A stretch of DNA of 39,311 nucleotides, taken from contig JAJEQY010000025.1 of assembly GCA_020687605.1 (NCBI GenBank), positions 1 through 39,311 on the forward strand, written 5' to 3'. Positions within the stretch are counted from its first letter, which is position 1, and each line of letters starts with the position of its first letter. Positions 8,330 to 16,023 of the stretch are shown in pieces. Source of the stretch: Intestinimonas aquisgranensis (lineage in GTDB: Bacteria > Bacillota > Clostridia > Oscillospirales > Oscillospiraceae). Under the pieces are notes generated by a model. It was given only the letters and a program-made list of their open reading frames with translations, had not been told where the DNA came from and searched no databases. The position numbers were made by a program, and so were the translations under genes.

Positions 8330-8449
8330 GGGTTATGTACCAGAAATGCCGTCTATTCGATTGTCAAAGTACATCGAAGGGGAGAAACTTGTCCTTCTTA
8401 TTAACACTGACAAAAAGAGTGAAAAACAGGCGCTTCAAATGAAACTTTA

Positions 8450-8863
8450 TCAAAAATATTTTGCTAACTGTTTCAACCCACGCCGGATGCTGTCACGAAC
8501 ACGGCTCGGATCTACGCCTTCGGCTCTGGCAATCTCATTTACGCTCATCCCCAGATAGTACCGGGCGTAAATTCTCCTTGCCTGTTTCTTCGGCAAAGCC
8601 ATCACGGCGGAGTAAATCTGCTCGCGCAGCTGCTTTTCCTCCAGAAGCATCTCCGGCGTCTCCAGCTTTCGCAGGACCGCATTTTCAATTCCATTCTCAC
8701 AGTCCAGGGAGTACTGCGCCTTATAGCGATACATTTTTCGCTCATAGGCTGCTTCAGCTCGCTCGTCAGACTGAAACACCGCTTGTACTTCATCGGTTAC
8801 TTCCAAAAAGGCATCGGTTTTATAAACATCGGGATACAGATCCCGAAGATTGACTTTCTTCAT
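8450..8863 (-). CDS. sigma-70 region-4-like regulator
   Basis: The protein has 137 residues from the ATG at 8863, which follows GGAGG with 6 nt spacing; the frame stays open upstream but without a ribosome binding site. The C-terminal third has the sigma region-4 pattern LPKKQARRIYARYYLGMSVNEIARAEGVDPSRVRDSI, a helix-turn-helix that binds -35-like DNA. The N-terminal half is charged and helical, with no region 2. Small sigma-like proteins of this kind sit beside the excision module of Tn916-type elements and probably act as local transcription regulators. It may control the excisionase/integrase genes downstream on the same strand. Confidence 0.8.
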   Translation of the reverse strand: MKKVNLRDLYPDVYKTDAFLEVTDEVQAVFQSDERAEAAYERKMYRYKAQYSLDCENGIENAVLRKLETPEMLLEEKQLREQIYSAVMALPKKQARRIYARYYLGMSVNEIARAEGVDPSRVRDSIRRGLKQLAKYF

Positions 8864-8872
8864 TATGTACCT

Positions 8873-8912
8873 CCATTTCGATTCACGGGTGATTAGCGGG
8901 TGAATCGAATGG
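8873..8912 (-). promoter_or_regulatory. leader hairpin upstream of the sigma-like gene
   Basis: CGATTCAC (8879-8886) pairs perfectly with GTGAATCG (8900-8907). With one bulge the pairing extends to CCATTT/AATGG. On the minus strand the second arm ends at the GGAGG ribosome binding site, so in RNA it could affect translation initiation. In DNA it could be an operator. Confidence 0.45.
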
Positions 8913-8970
8913 AGGCGGGGAACGGCATCGAGGCCGTTTGGGGACATTCGGCAAAAAACGACAAGCAAAA

Positions 8971-9001
8971 GCGCCAGTCTCCCATTCCAGGAAACTGGCG
9001 C
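8971..9001 (-). terminator. terminator-like hairpin
   Basis: GCGCCAGT / ACTGGCGC forms an 8-bp perfect stem, followed on the minus strand by TTTTGC and a further T6 tract nearby. A6 lies on the other side. Confidence 0.5.
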
Positions 9002-9127
9002 AACAAAAAAGATCATTATTATTCCGGTTTGCGCAGAACGATAATACCGACAGGTTGCCGAACTGCCCCGGAGGGGAAGCTACACTTTTTTTAGCAAGTG
9101 AAGATTATGAGAACTGTAAAAGGTTAA

Positions 9128-9160
9128 AACAAACAAAGCGGCATCCTCCTATATGCCGCT
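9128..9160 (-). terminator. terminator of the response-regulator gene
   Basis: AGCGGCAT / ATGCCGCT forms an 8-bp perfect stem, followed on the minus strand by TTTGTTTGTTTT, about 170 bp past the stop at 9328. Between it and the gene (9161-9327) I see no coding signal. Confidence 0.65.
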
Positions 9161-9327
9161 GTAAATAACCTTTCTGTCTACGCAGTATAAAGCGGCAGCT
9201 ATTCAGCAAGCCGCGTTTTCATTGAACCATTACTCAATTAACAGCTGCTCGCCATTATTGAGAGCTATGGTATAGAACAGAAAGCAAGATTTACTTTAGA
9301 TTTATACAAGATTTGCACAAGAAATAC

Positions 9328-10014
9328 CTATACTTCGAATTTGTAGCCTATTCCTCGAATGCTTTTAATATGTTCTGATGCAGTTTCCGAACTTTTTAAC
9401 TTTTTCCGTAAATTACTTATATGGCTTGAAATCGCATTGCGTGAATAAAACGAAAAATCATCATGCCAAACAGAATCCATTATCATTTCATAAGTATAGA
9501 CTTGCCGTTGATTCATAATTAGCAGCGCAAGAATATCAAACTCTTTTTCGGTCAAATCAATGCATACCCCAGCTATCTCTACAGACCTGTACTCTAAGCA
9601 GAAAGACAAGTCTTTCACAGTGATGATTGTTAGCGGTCTTCTTTTATCTTTTGGTATTTTCAAACAATTTCTCATACTATTTTTCTCTGAAAACATTTCT
9701 ACCATAGGATGATTATAGGTATGTAAATATTGAGCAGCACCAAAATGGACACATGCATACCGCTGTTCCTCCGAATATGAAGGTGGCACAACAATAATTG
9801 GTACCGCACGTTTTTGTCTCAAGATATCCAAATCGTCTTGTGGAATCACATCAGAGCAAATAGCTACGCATATATATTCTTTAAAAGACAGCATTGCGGC
9901 CGCTTGTTTAATATTATCAGCATAGTCAAATTCAATTTCAAATTCTTTCCATCGGCCAGCAGTAACCTCATATTCATTATAGGCGTATCCTACGCCAAAT
10001 ACATGCGGAACCAT
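9328..10014 (-). CDS. OmpR/PhoB-type winged-helix transcription factor with degenerate receiver
   Basis: The protein has 228 residues from the ATG at 10014, which follows AGGAGGTG with 5 nt spacing. The C-terminal ~95 residues form a PhoB/OmpR winged helix (GVCIDLTEKEFDILALLIMN, YTYEMIMDSVW, NAISSHISNLRKKL, SIRGIGYKFEV). The N-terminal half keeps the alternating pattern of a receiver domain (YICVAICSDVIPQDDLDIL, AVPIIVVPP). The position where the phospho-acceptor Asp is expected reads Ser (CSDVIP), and the N-terminal acidic pair is missing. It therefore probably works without canonical phosphorylation. No histidine kinase gene is nearby. Its target may be the adjacent radical SAM/DegV unit, but no operator is evident. 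Confidence 0.75.
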   Translation of the reverse strand: MVPHVFGVGYAYNEYEVTAGRWKEFEIEFDYADNIKQAAAMLSFKEYICVAICSDVIPQDDLDILRQKRAVPIIVVPPSYSEEQRYACVHFGAAQYLHTYNHPMVEMFSEKNSMRNCLKIPKDKRRPLTIITVKDLSFCLEYRSVEIAGVCIDLTEKEFDILALLIMNQRQVYTYEMIMDSVWHDDFSFYSRNAISSHISNLRKKLKSSETASEHIKSIRGIGYKFEV

Positions 10015-10050
10015 ATGTTCACCTCCTACTACTTCTAGCAGACAGTTCAA

Positions 10051-10079
10051 AGCTGCCGAGCATAAGTTACCCGGCAGCT
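10051..10079 (-). terminator. hairpin after degV, before the winged-helix gene
   Basis: AGCTGCCG / CGGCAGCT forms an 8-bp perfect stem between the degV stop (10142) and the next start (10014). On the minus strand it is followed only by TTTG, so termination may be partial, allowing read-through into the regulator. Confidence 0.5.
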
Positions 10080-10141
10080 CTAAACAAAACTATATTTTTC
10101 TATGATGGAGAATGCTTTTTTGCGTATCTACAAATCCTCCG

Positions 10142-11017
10142 TCATCGATTATTTCCCCAGTAAATCAATGCCAGTGCGCCGGGACCGGTGTGTGCTCCGA
10201 TGATAGGGCCAATATAAGCAATACAAATCTCAGAATCCGGGAATTGTTCCAACAACCTTTCTTTCAGCATATCTGCTGCTTCAGGGTCATCGGCATGACC
10301 TATCAGAATCGATTTACCAAGTTCAGGTTTCCAGCCCTGTTCCATTCGGGCAATCTGAGTGGTAACAGCCTTTTTTCTTCCACGAGGTTTTTCCACTGCT
10401 TGCAGCTTTCCTTCGCTGTCCACATGAAGCAACGGTTTGATCTGCAAAGCCGTTCCCATTGCGGCTGCGGCACCTGAAACCCGCCCGCCATGTTTCAAAT
10501 GGGTAAAGGTATCAACCGTAAACCAATGACATACCTCTAATCGGTGTTCCATGACCCAAGAAGCCAATTCATCAATAGACAGTCCTTCCCTCTGCTTTTT
10601 CGCAGCTTCTCTGACTAAAAACCCTTCACCCACTGCGGCAGCAAGCGTATCAATGCAGATGATTCTTCTTTCCGGATATTCCTGCTGTAGTTCTTCAACC
10701 GCTAAAAACGCAGACTGATATGTACCTGACAGACCAGAGGAAAAACAGAGATACAGAATATCGGTTCCCTGTCGCAGACAGGGTTCAAAATGCTTAAAAT
10801 AAATCGTTGGGTTGATTTGTGAGGTCGTTGCAAAATTCCCAGCTCTTTGCAAGCGGTAGAACTCCTTGGCTGTGATTCCTTCCGGGGAACCATATGAGTA
10901 TTCTGTTCCGCCGATCTCAACATTCATAGGAATCATTTCAACAGATGGCAGACCTGCGGTTAACTCCGGTGCGAGATCTGAGGTGGCATCTGTGAAAATT
11001 TGATAGCCGTCCATCAC
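10142..11017 (-). CDS. DegV-family fatty-acid-binding protein
   Basis: This 291-residue protein is full length for the family. Hallmarks are the N-terminal FTDATSDL, the central TTSQINPTIYFKHFEP, the LYLCFSSGLSGTYQSA motif, HLKHGGRVSG and the C-terminal IGPIIGAHTGPGALAL. DegV/FakB proteins bind a fatty acid and present it to a kinase (FakA) for acyl-phosphate formation. No FakA partner is visible here. The start overlaps the stop of the radical SAM gene by 4 nt (ATGA), so the two are translationally coupled and probably act in one process. Confidence 0.9.
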   Translation of the reverse strand: MMDGYQIFTDATSDLAPELTAGLPSVEMIPMNVEIGGTEYSYGSPEGITAKEFYRLQRAGNFATTSQINPTIYFKHFEPCLRQGTDILYLCFSSGLSGTYQSAFLAVEELQQEYPERRIICIDTLAAAVGEGFLVREAAKKQREGLSIDELASWVMEHRLEVCHWFTVDTFTHLKHGGRVSGAAAAMGTALQIKPLLHVDSEGKLQAVEKPRGRKKAVTTQIARMEQGWKPELGKSILIGHADDPEAADMLKERLLEQFPDSEICIAYIGPIIGAHTGPGALALIYWGNNR

Positions 11018-12378
11018 TTCTTACACCCACTACAGCCCTGACAAGCAGCCCACAGCTCATCGGCCTTCGGCTTCCAGGTTTCTGCATAAAGTGTAGTCTT
11101 ATCACACAGATGGTCAACACTTTCCGGGGACTGATACTCGGTAGAATGGGCACCGGATTTCTTTACCATGCTACGCAGACATTCAGGATTTTCCAGCATA
11201 GGACACGGCTGGAACATATTATCATTAAAGGGCTGACCGTCGTGATAGGCCATAAACAGCGGAGACTGATATGCTTCCAGCAGGGTCTTTTCACGGATGT
11301 TGGAGTCAGAGTAATGGATAAAAGCGCAAGGCTCAATGTCACCATTGGCATTGATATGCAGATAGTTGCGGCCACCAGCAATACAGCCGTTTACAAATTT
11401 CGCATCATTCTGAAAGTCAATTGTGAAAATAGGCTTTGTGCTACGGTATTCGCAGATGCGGTTATACATCTTTTCACGCTGGTCAGGAGACGGGAGCAGC
11501 TCCACAGCGGAATCGTTGCCCACAGGCATATAGTGGAAGAACCATGCGAACTTCGCACCGCACTCCACCAGATGATCGAAGAACTCATCCGAGCTGATGG
11601 AGTCGATGTTCTTGCTGGTATAGCACCCAGATACGCCGAAAGGCAGCTTCTTTTCTTTCAGAATCTTCATCGCCCGCATAGTAGCCTGATAAGTACCCTT
11701 GCCACGGCGGAAATCAGTAGCTTCCTCGAAGCCTTCAATGCTGATGGCCGGGTAGAAGTTCTTCACCCGCAGCATCTCATCGGCAAACTTCTCATCGATA
11801 AGGGTACCGTTGGTAAAGGCAGAGAATACGCAGTCAGGATGCGCTTCACACAGGCGGAGCAGATCGTTCTTGCGTACCATAGGTTCACCGCCGGTGTAGA
11901 GGAACATATAGGTTCCCAGTTCATTGGCCTGATTGATGATGTCATCCAGTTCCTCATAGCTCAGATTCAGCTTATTACCGTATTCTGCCGCCCAACAGCC
12001 GGTGCAATGAAGGTTGCAGGCGGAAGTGGGGTCCATCAGGATTGCCCAGGGGATATTGCAGCCGTACTTTTCACGATTAGCCACCTGCTTGCGGCTGCCT
12101 AAGAGAGATGCATTGACAATAAAATTGCGGAAGAACACTTTGCGGACTTCAGAATCAATGTCCGTCCAAAGGCTGTTGATCAGGCGCATCCAGTTGCTGT
12201 CAGGCTGCTCCATCACCTTACGGATTTGCTGGCGCTGTGTGAGATAGAGGTTATCCTTATCGAACTTATCCGCCCAATCTAACAACTTGGGGAATGCTTC
12301 CTGCGGATTGCTGTCAACATATTTCAGCACTTGATTGACGGCGAAAGCCTGTGCGCTGTCTTTAATAGAATTACTCAT
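11014..12378 (-). CDS. radical SAM protein with C-terminal cysteine-rich (SPASM-like) region
   Basis: This 454-residue protein has the radical SAM cluster motif CNLHCTGC (C121, C125, C128) and the GGEP motif (163-166), so it should bind a [4Fe-4S] cluster and cleave S-adenosylmethionine. The C-terminal half holds further cysteines (NGCIAGG, IEPCAFIHY, PCPMLENPEC, CQGCSGC), as in auxiliary-cluster SPASM-type enzymes. A 100-residue helical N-terminal extension precedes the core. The substrate is unknown, and no small peptide gene is visible nearby that would suggest a peptide maturase. The ATG follows AAAAGGAG. It is coupled to degV by a 4-nt overlap. Confidence 0.88.
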   Translation of the reverse strand: MSNSIKDSAQAFAVNQVLKYVDSNPQEAFPKLLDWADKFDKDNLYLTQRQQIRKVMEQPDSNWMRLINSLWTDIDSEVRKVFFRNFIVNASLLGSRKQVANREKYGCNIPWAILMDPTSACNLHCTGCWAAEYGNKLNLSYEELDDIINQANELGTYMFLYTGGEPMVRKNDLLRLCEAHPDCVFSAFTNGTLIDEKFADEMLRVKNFYPAISIEGFEEATDFRRGKGTYQATMRAMKILKEKKLPFGVSGCYTSKNIDSISSDEFFDHLVECGAKFAWFFHYMPVGNDSAVELLPSPDQREKMYNRICEYRSTKPIFTIDFQNDAKFVNGCIAGGRNYLHINANGDIEPCAFIHYSDSNIREKTLLEAYQSPLFMAYHDGQPFNDNMFQPCPMLENPECLRSMVKKSGAHSTEYQSPESVDHLCDKTTLYAETWKPKADELWAACQGCSGCKK

Positions 12379-12402
12379 GGTTTTGTCTCCTTTTCTATCT
12401 TA

Positions 12403-12462
12403 AAAGCAAAAAGAGCCGATAATCCGCAGCACAAGGCTAACGGGCTAACGGGTTATCGGCTC
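12403..12462 (-). terminator. strong terminator after the KTR gene / leader of the radical SAM gene
   Basis: A perfect 10-bp stem (GAGCCGATAA / TTATCGGCTC), read on the minus strand, is followed by TTTTTGCTTTT. It ends only about 25 nt before the radical SAM start, so it may act as an attenuator for that gene as well. The loop contains a duplicated 8-mer (GGCTAACG twice). Confidence 0.8.
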
Positions 12463-12467
12463 TGCGT

Positions 12468-12641
12468 CTATGCGTCTGGCTCTGTGATAACTGTGGTATT
12501 GAATTGTTTTACGCTGATTATTATTTCCCGTTTGCACTTCGGACAGTATAGCGGAAAATTTTCAAGTACTGTATTATCACAGATTTTAATTCTCGTTTTG
12601 TTGTTGCAGTTGGGGCATAATAGCCATTCGTTTTTTTTCAT
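12468..12641 (-). CDS. cysteine-rich KTR protein, shortened C-terminus
   Basis: This 57-residue zinc-ribbon-like protein has LCPNCNNKTRIKI and LYCPKCKREI: two C-x2-C pairs and the KTR signature of the cys_rich_KTR family, common on conjugative transposons of Firmicutes. The ATG at 12641 gives the family's usual N-terminus (MKKNEWLLCP). An upstream TTG would add 13 residues without a ribosome binding site. The frame stops at TAG right after EPDA. Continuing past this amber codon reads TQSR and then TAA, the ending I recall for family members, so a single substitution probably removed the last few residues. Function is unknown; a nucleic-acid-binding role is often assumed. Confidence 0.8.
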   Translation of the reverse strand: MKKNEWLLCPNCNNKTRIKICDNTVLENFPLYCPKCKREIIISVKQFNTTVITEPDA

Positions 12642-12686
12642 TCTTTGTTTTTCATCAGATAATAGAATATCTATGGACAATTACAT

Positions 12687-13472
12687 TTACAACTCACGCA
12701 GTTTCCACCGCCTTGTAGAAACCATTACACACGCGCCCACAATGAGTACTGTTAAGACGATGTAGGAAAGATAGACGCCATTTAGTGCTACTTCATACAC
12801 ATCATAGTACCGCAGAGGGGTCAGATAATCCAAGAAACGATTCCCTGTGTACTCGGCAGTAAAGGCCAACACATAGGCGGCCAATACGAAAACCGTACCG
12901 GCGCGTACCGCGGCCTTATAAGATTTGAAAAGGCTGGCAAACAGCAGACCCAAGGCAAAAAAGAGAAGCTGGGTAAAGAACATTCCCATCGTTGTGGAAA
13001 GCACCGCTCCCGGCTGATCCAGACCGCCCAAAGGAAGAACGATCGTGAAATAATTGCACACGCCGCTGAACAGGGCGAACACCAGCAGGTTCACTGCTGA
13101 AACGATCACCTTCGCCAGAACAATGGTTTTCCGCTCCACAGGCTTTGTGAACAGGTATTCGGATGTTCCAAATTTCTTTTCCCTCGCCACACAGGACAGG
13201 CCCAGAGAGATTGCATAGGCAAAGGCCAACAGCCCCTCCCAAAAATAGATACACGCGTACCAACCAAGGGCAGTCGTGAGATCCCCTTTCACACCGAACA
13301 TGATCATGATCAAGCGAGGAAATTGGCCGACTGTCCGGGCCATCTCATCCAGACTGTCCTTCAAGGATAAAAGTTCAAAATAGCAGAATCCGCACAGCAG
13401 TAACATGATCCCCAGCCAGATCAGCAGGGTCTTTCTGGTTTGGCGGAATTCGTTTTTCACCAATGTTTTCAT
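12687..13472 (-). CDS. ABC-2-type exporter permease subunit
   Basis: This 261-residue protein has about six membrane segments and the EKKFGTSEYLFTKPVERKTIVLAK motif typical of ABC-2 permeases that pair with a separate ATPase. It is 12 bp downstream of a second, related permease, which shares the TSEYLFTKP motif. The two likely form a heterodimeric channel with the ATPase at 14293. The ATG follows GAGGGGG. The substrate is unknown; TetR-controlled systems of this design usually export toxic compounds or peptides. Confidence 0.85.
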   Translation of the reverse strand: MKTLVKNEFRQTRKTLLIWLGIMLLLCGFCYFELLSLKDSLDEMARTVGQFPRLIMIMFGVKGDLTTALGWYACIYFWEGLLAFAYAISLGLSCVAREKKFGTSEYLFTKPVERKTIVLAKVIVSAVNLLVFALFSGVCNYFTIVLPLGGLDQPGAVLSTTMGMFFTQLLFFALGLLFASLFKSYKAAVRAGTVFVLAAYVLAFTAEYTGNRFLDYLTPLRYYDVYEVALNGVYLSYIVLTVLIVGACVMVSTRRWKLREL

Positions 13473-13484
13473 CTTTGCACCCCC

Positions 13485-14279
13485 TCATGAGCGGAACTGG
13501 ATGTCTTTTTTCAAAAAGACACGATAAGACAGCACCAAAAACAGGGCAAACAGCAGTACACACCATCCCAAGTAATCCAACTCATAAAAGCCAGATTTGG
13601 AAATCTCAGCCGCACTAAAGAACGAGTACGGGGACAGAAAACTAATGGCACGGTTGCTGACAATGTTGGAGAAGCTGGTGACGCAGTACTCGACAAAGAC
13701 AATTAACCCGGCAGTCAAAAGTGGGCTTCGATTGCGTGAAAATAGAATTCCAACCAAAAGCCCCATAGCTGCAAGGAACAGCGTGACCAGCATGAGGGAA
13801 AGAGCAATCAGAAAGAACTCTCCCCAGTCAATGCCGGAGCGGAACAGGGCCAGCGCCAAAAAAGAGGCGAGAAGATATACCATGCTCACGACCACTACGC
13901 CGAAAAAAACCGTGAACGCCTTTGCCCAGTAAATCGTTTTTCGGGTATGGGGTTTTGTAAACAGATATTCAGAGGTTCGCTCCGAGCACTCCTTGGTGTG
14001 AATGGCGATACCGAAGTGCATCCCGAAAATACCGGACGCAATCATAAAAAAGCTGGTAAGAAACGCATAAATGCCCAACGGTGAGGTCAGATATTCCATG
14101 GACACACCAACGCCTTTGTAAAAATCACTCGTACCCAGCGTTTCATAGAGGTCTCCGGTGGAAACATCCATAAAGCTGTAATAGGTAGGCGTCATCACAA
14201 AAACACACAGAGCCAAGGCGATGGCCCAACCCAAAATATATTTGCGGTGCCTTTTCAGTTCATATTTCAAAATGACCAT
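13485..14279 (-). CDS. ABC-2-type exporter permease subunit
   Basis: The protein has 264 residues from the ATG at 14279, which follows AAGGAGGTG with 7 nt spacing; the frame is open further upstream but that part overlaps the ATPase gene and is not protein-like. Six hydrophobic segments and KECSERTSEYLFTKPHTRKTIYWAK mark it as an ABC-2 permease related to its neighbour. It lies 13 bp after the ATPase stop, within the tetR-led operon. Confidence 0.85.
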   Translation of the reverse strand: MVILKYELKRHRKYILGWAIALALCVFVMTPTYYSFMDVSTGDLYETLGTSDFYKGVGVSMEYLTSPLGIYAFLTSFFMIASGIFGMHFGIAIHTKECSERTSEYLFTKPHTRKTIYWAKAFTVFFGVVVVSMVYLLASFLALALFRSGIDWGEFFLIALSLMLVTLFLAAMGLLVGILFSRNRSPLLTAGLIVFVEYCVTSFSNIVSNRAISFLSPYSFFSAAEISKSGFYELDYLGWCVLLFALFLVLSYRVFLKKDIQFRS

Positions 14280-14292
14280 GCCCGACACCTCC

Positions 14293-15180
14293 TTACGCAT
14301 AGTAGTGCATGAAGATTTCCTCCAAAGAGGGCTCTTCCAAAAGCACATCGTCCAAATGCAGCAGGTGAAGCTTGTCAATAATCGCCGTGATATTTCCGTT
14401 ATACATAAAGGAAACAGAGGTCTTATCCGCAGTCTCCGCATAGTTCGCAATGCCGGACAAATCAAAGAAATCGCGAGGGATAGCCTCCTTTGCGCTCAGA
14501 GAGACTTTCTTATAGCCGCTCTCACGCAGTTCTTTGATGGACTGTATGCCAATAAGCTGTCCCTCTTTCAGAATGGCCACCCGGTCACACAGTTTCTGCA
14601 CCTCACTCAGCACATGGGAGGAAAAAAACACGGTAGCGCCCCGGCTGTTTTCCTCCTTCAGAATATCATAGAAAGCCTGCTGGATCAGTGGGTCTAATCC
14701 GCTGGTGGGCTCGTCCATAATAATCAGTTTGGGCGAAGTCATAATGGCAGACACGATACCCACCTTTTTCTTGTTGCCCAGAGAAAGGTCTGCAATCTTG
14801 CGGGACAAATCCAGATTGAGCCTGTCGGCAAGCTCCTTCATCTTTGTCTTGCAGTCCATGCCGTACAGATCGGCGGTGTACTGCAAAAGTTCACGGACTT
14901 TCATGTTTTCGTAATAGCTGTTCTCGCTGGGCAGATAGCCCACATCCCTGGCGATGACGCTGGCCTTGGAGTGACAGTCCAAATCGAAGATAGATGCGCT
15001 GCCTCCGGTGGGACGGATCAGCCCCATTAGGGTGCGGATCGTGGTGGACTTACCCGCACCGTTGGGGCCGATAAAGCCGAAAAACTCTCCCTGGTTGACA
15101 GAGAAACTGAGGTTATTGATTCCTCGATGCTTCCCATAGTGCTTGGTCAATTCATTCAAGACAATCGCTTGTTCACTCAT
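14293..15180 (-). CDS. ABC transporter ATP-binding protein
   Basis: This 295-residue ATPase has Walker A GPNGAGKST (38-46), signature LSLGN (132-136), Walker B KLIIMDEP (151-158), D-loop SGLD and H-loop H189. The first ~215 residues are the nucleotide-binding domain. The last ~80 form the accessory domain found in ABC-2-type exporters. Its start overlaps the tetR stop by 4 nt (ATGA), giving the order tetR-ATPase-permease-permease-KTR on one transcript. Confidence 0.93.
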   Translation of the reverse strand: MSEQAIVLNELTKHYGKHRGINNLSFSVNQGEFFGFIGPNGAGKSTTIRTLMGLIRPTGGSASIFDLDCHSKASVIARDVGYLPSENSYYENMKVRELLQYTADLYGMDCKTKMKELADRLNLDLSRKIADLSLGNKKKVGIVSAIMTSPKLIIMDEPTSGLDPLIQQAFYDILKEENSRGATVFFSSHVLSEVQKLCDRVAILKEGQLIGIQSIKELRESGYKKVSLSAKEAIPRDFFDLSGIANYAETADKTSVSFMYNGNITAIIDKLHLLHLDDVLLEEPSLEEIFMHYYA

Positions 15181-15794
15181 TTCAAATACTCCTCCTTATA
15201 AAAATTTTTCCGCAGAATTGCGATGTTCTTCTCAAAATCCTCCATGACAGCCTGAAAATCGAAAGCCGCCGCCCCCCGGTACCCGGCCGCATAGCCCTCG
15301 GCCATCAGAAGCAGCATCTGAAAGACCGGCTGGGCATCCTCTGGGTCTTTGAATTTCAAAGCATCCTCTTCCCACAGAACAAGATCGTTTCGGAATCTGC
15401 CGGTCTCCTCCGTCAGGATCGCCAGCGTATCCGTCACCTCGGGAGAATTTTCCTCCCAGGCACTGGTAATAAACTGCAAGATAAAAGGCTGATTTTGGAG
15501 CCCCTCCATTTTCATGCGGCTGGATGCCAGAATCCTGTCGAACAAATCTGTTTCGGAATCGAGGGCTTCCTTATCAAATAGTCCCTCTATGATTTTCTTG
15601 CAGTATTCCAGCAGGTAAATGTAGAGCTGCTTTTTACTGCCGAAATACTGAAACACAGACGCTTTGGAAATGTGTGCGGCTACCGCAATATCATTGATTG
15701 AGGCTTTTTCATAACCAAACTTGCCGAAGCACTGGAGCGCCGCATTGAGAATGGTCAATCTCTTTTCTTCGGTCAGGGCCAAAAATTTGTCCAA
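15177..15794 (-). CDS. TetR/AcrR-family repressor of the ABC exporter operon
   Basis: This 205-residue regulator has an N-terminal TetR helix-turn-helix (RLTILNAALQCFGKFGYEKASINDIAVAAHISKASVFQYFGSKKQLY, about residues 11-56). A helical ligand-binding domain follows. The start is the TTG at 15794, with GGAGG 7 nt upstream; the nearby ATG at 15799 is out of frame. Its promoter carries two near-identical palindromes, expected to be its own operators, so autoregulation is likely and an exported compound probably acts as inducer. The first 32 codons are duplicated, inverted, at 16382. Confidence 0.9.
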   Translation of the reverse strand: MDKFLALTEEKRLTILNAALQCFGKFGYEKASINDIAVAAHISKASVFQYFGSKKQLYIYLLEYCKKIIEGLFDKEALDSETDLFDRILASSRMKMEGLQNQPFILQFITSAWEENSPEVTDTLAILTEETGRFRNDLVLWEEDALKFKDPEDAQPVFQMLLLMAEGYAAGYRGAAAFDFQAVMEDFEKNIAILRKNFYKEEYLK

Positions 15795-15815
15795 TTCATT
15801 TCCTCCTTTTTACAC

Positions 15816-15867
15816 AATAACCGTTTCGGTTATTTAGAGTATAGCACCAATAACCGAAACGGTCAAG
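15816..15867 (-). promoter_or_regulatory. tetR promoter with two TetR-type operators
   Basis: On the minus strand TTGACC (15861-15866) and TATACT (15838-15843) are spaced by 17 bp. A perfect 19-bp palindrome of the form AATAACCG-AAA-CGGTTATT lies at 15816-15834, around or just after the start point. A second copy with a degenerate end covers the -35 and spacer at 15849-15867. This is the classic layout for a self-repressing TetR promoter. Confidence 0.8.
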
Positions 15868-16023
15868 TATTTTGGAGTATGATTCAAAAGTTTTCTTTTT
15901 ATACTGTTAGACCAACGAAGATTAGTCTCGAAAGTACCGGTGTGTTCAAGTCAGCAGTTGCACGAAAATGTAATTCGTTCAAATACTACTACCTGAAATA
16001 TAAAATTACATTGGGTGATGTCT

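Larger units (their letters stand above)
7875..8449. other. structured intergenic region without a confident gene
   Basis: This 575-bp stretch between the excisionase and the sigma-like gene holds a 12-bp perfect hairpin (7931-7960), a GTACAT/ATGTAC hairpin (8324-8340) and a very short possible reading frame (8279-8329). GC-rich blocks at about 8100-8320 contain GGAGG-like sequences on the minus strand. An 88-codon minus-strand frame at 7923-8189 is open, but its composition is not protein-like and it has no good ribosome binding site. Confidence 0.5.

Noticed and set aside
11014..12378. Radical SAM enzyme as a maturase of a ribosomal peptide
   Set aside because: No precursor-peptide-like small gene or peptidase is next to it; the coupled gene is DegV.
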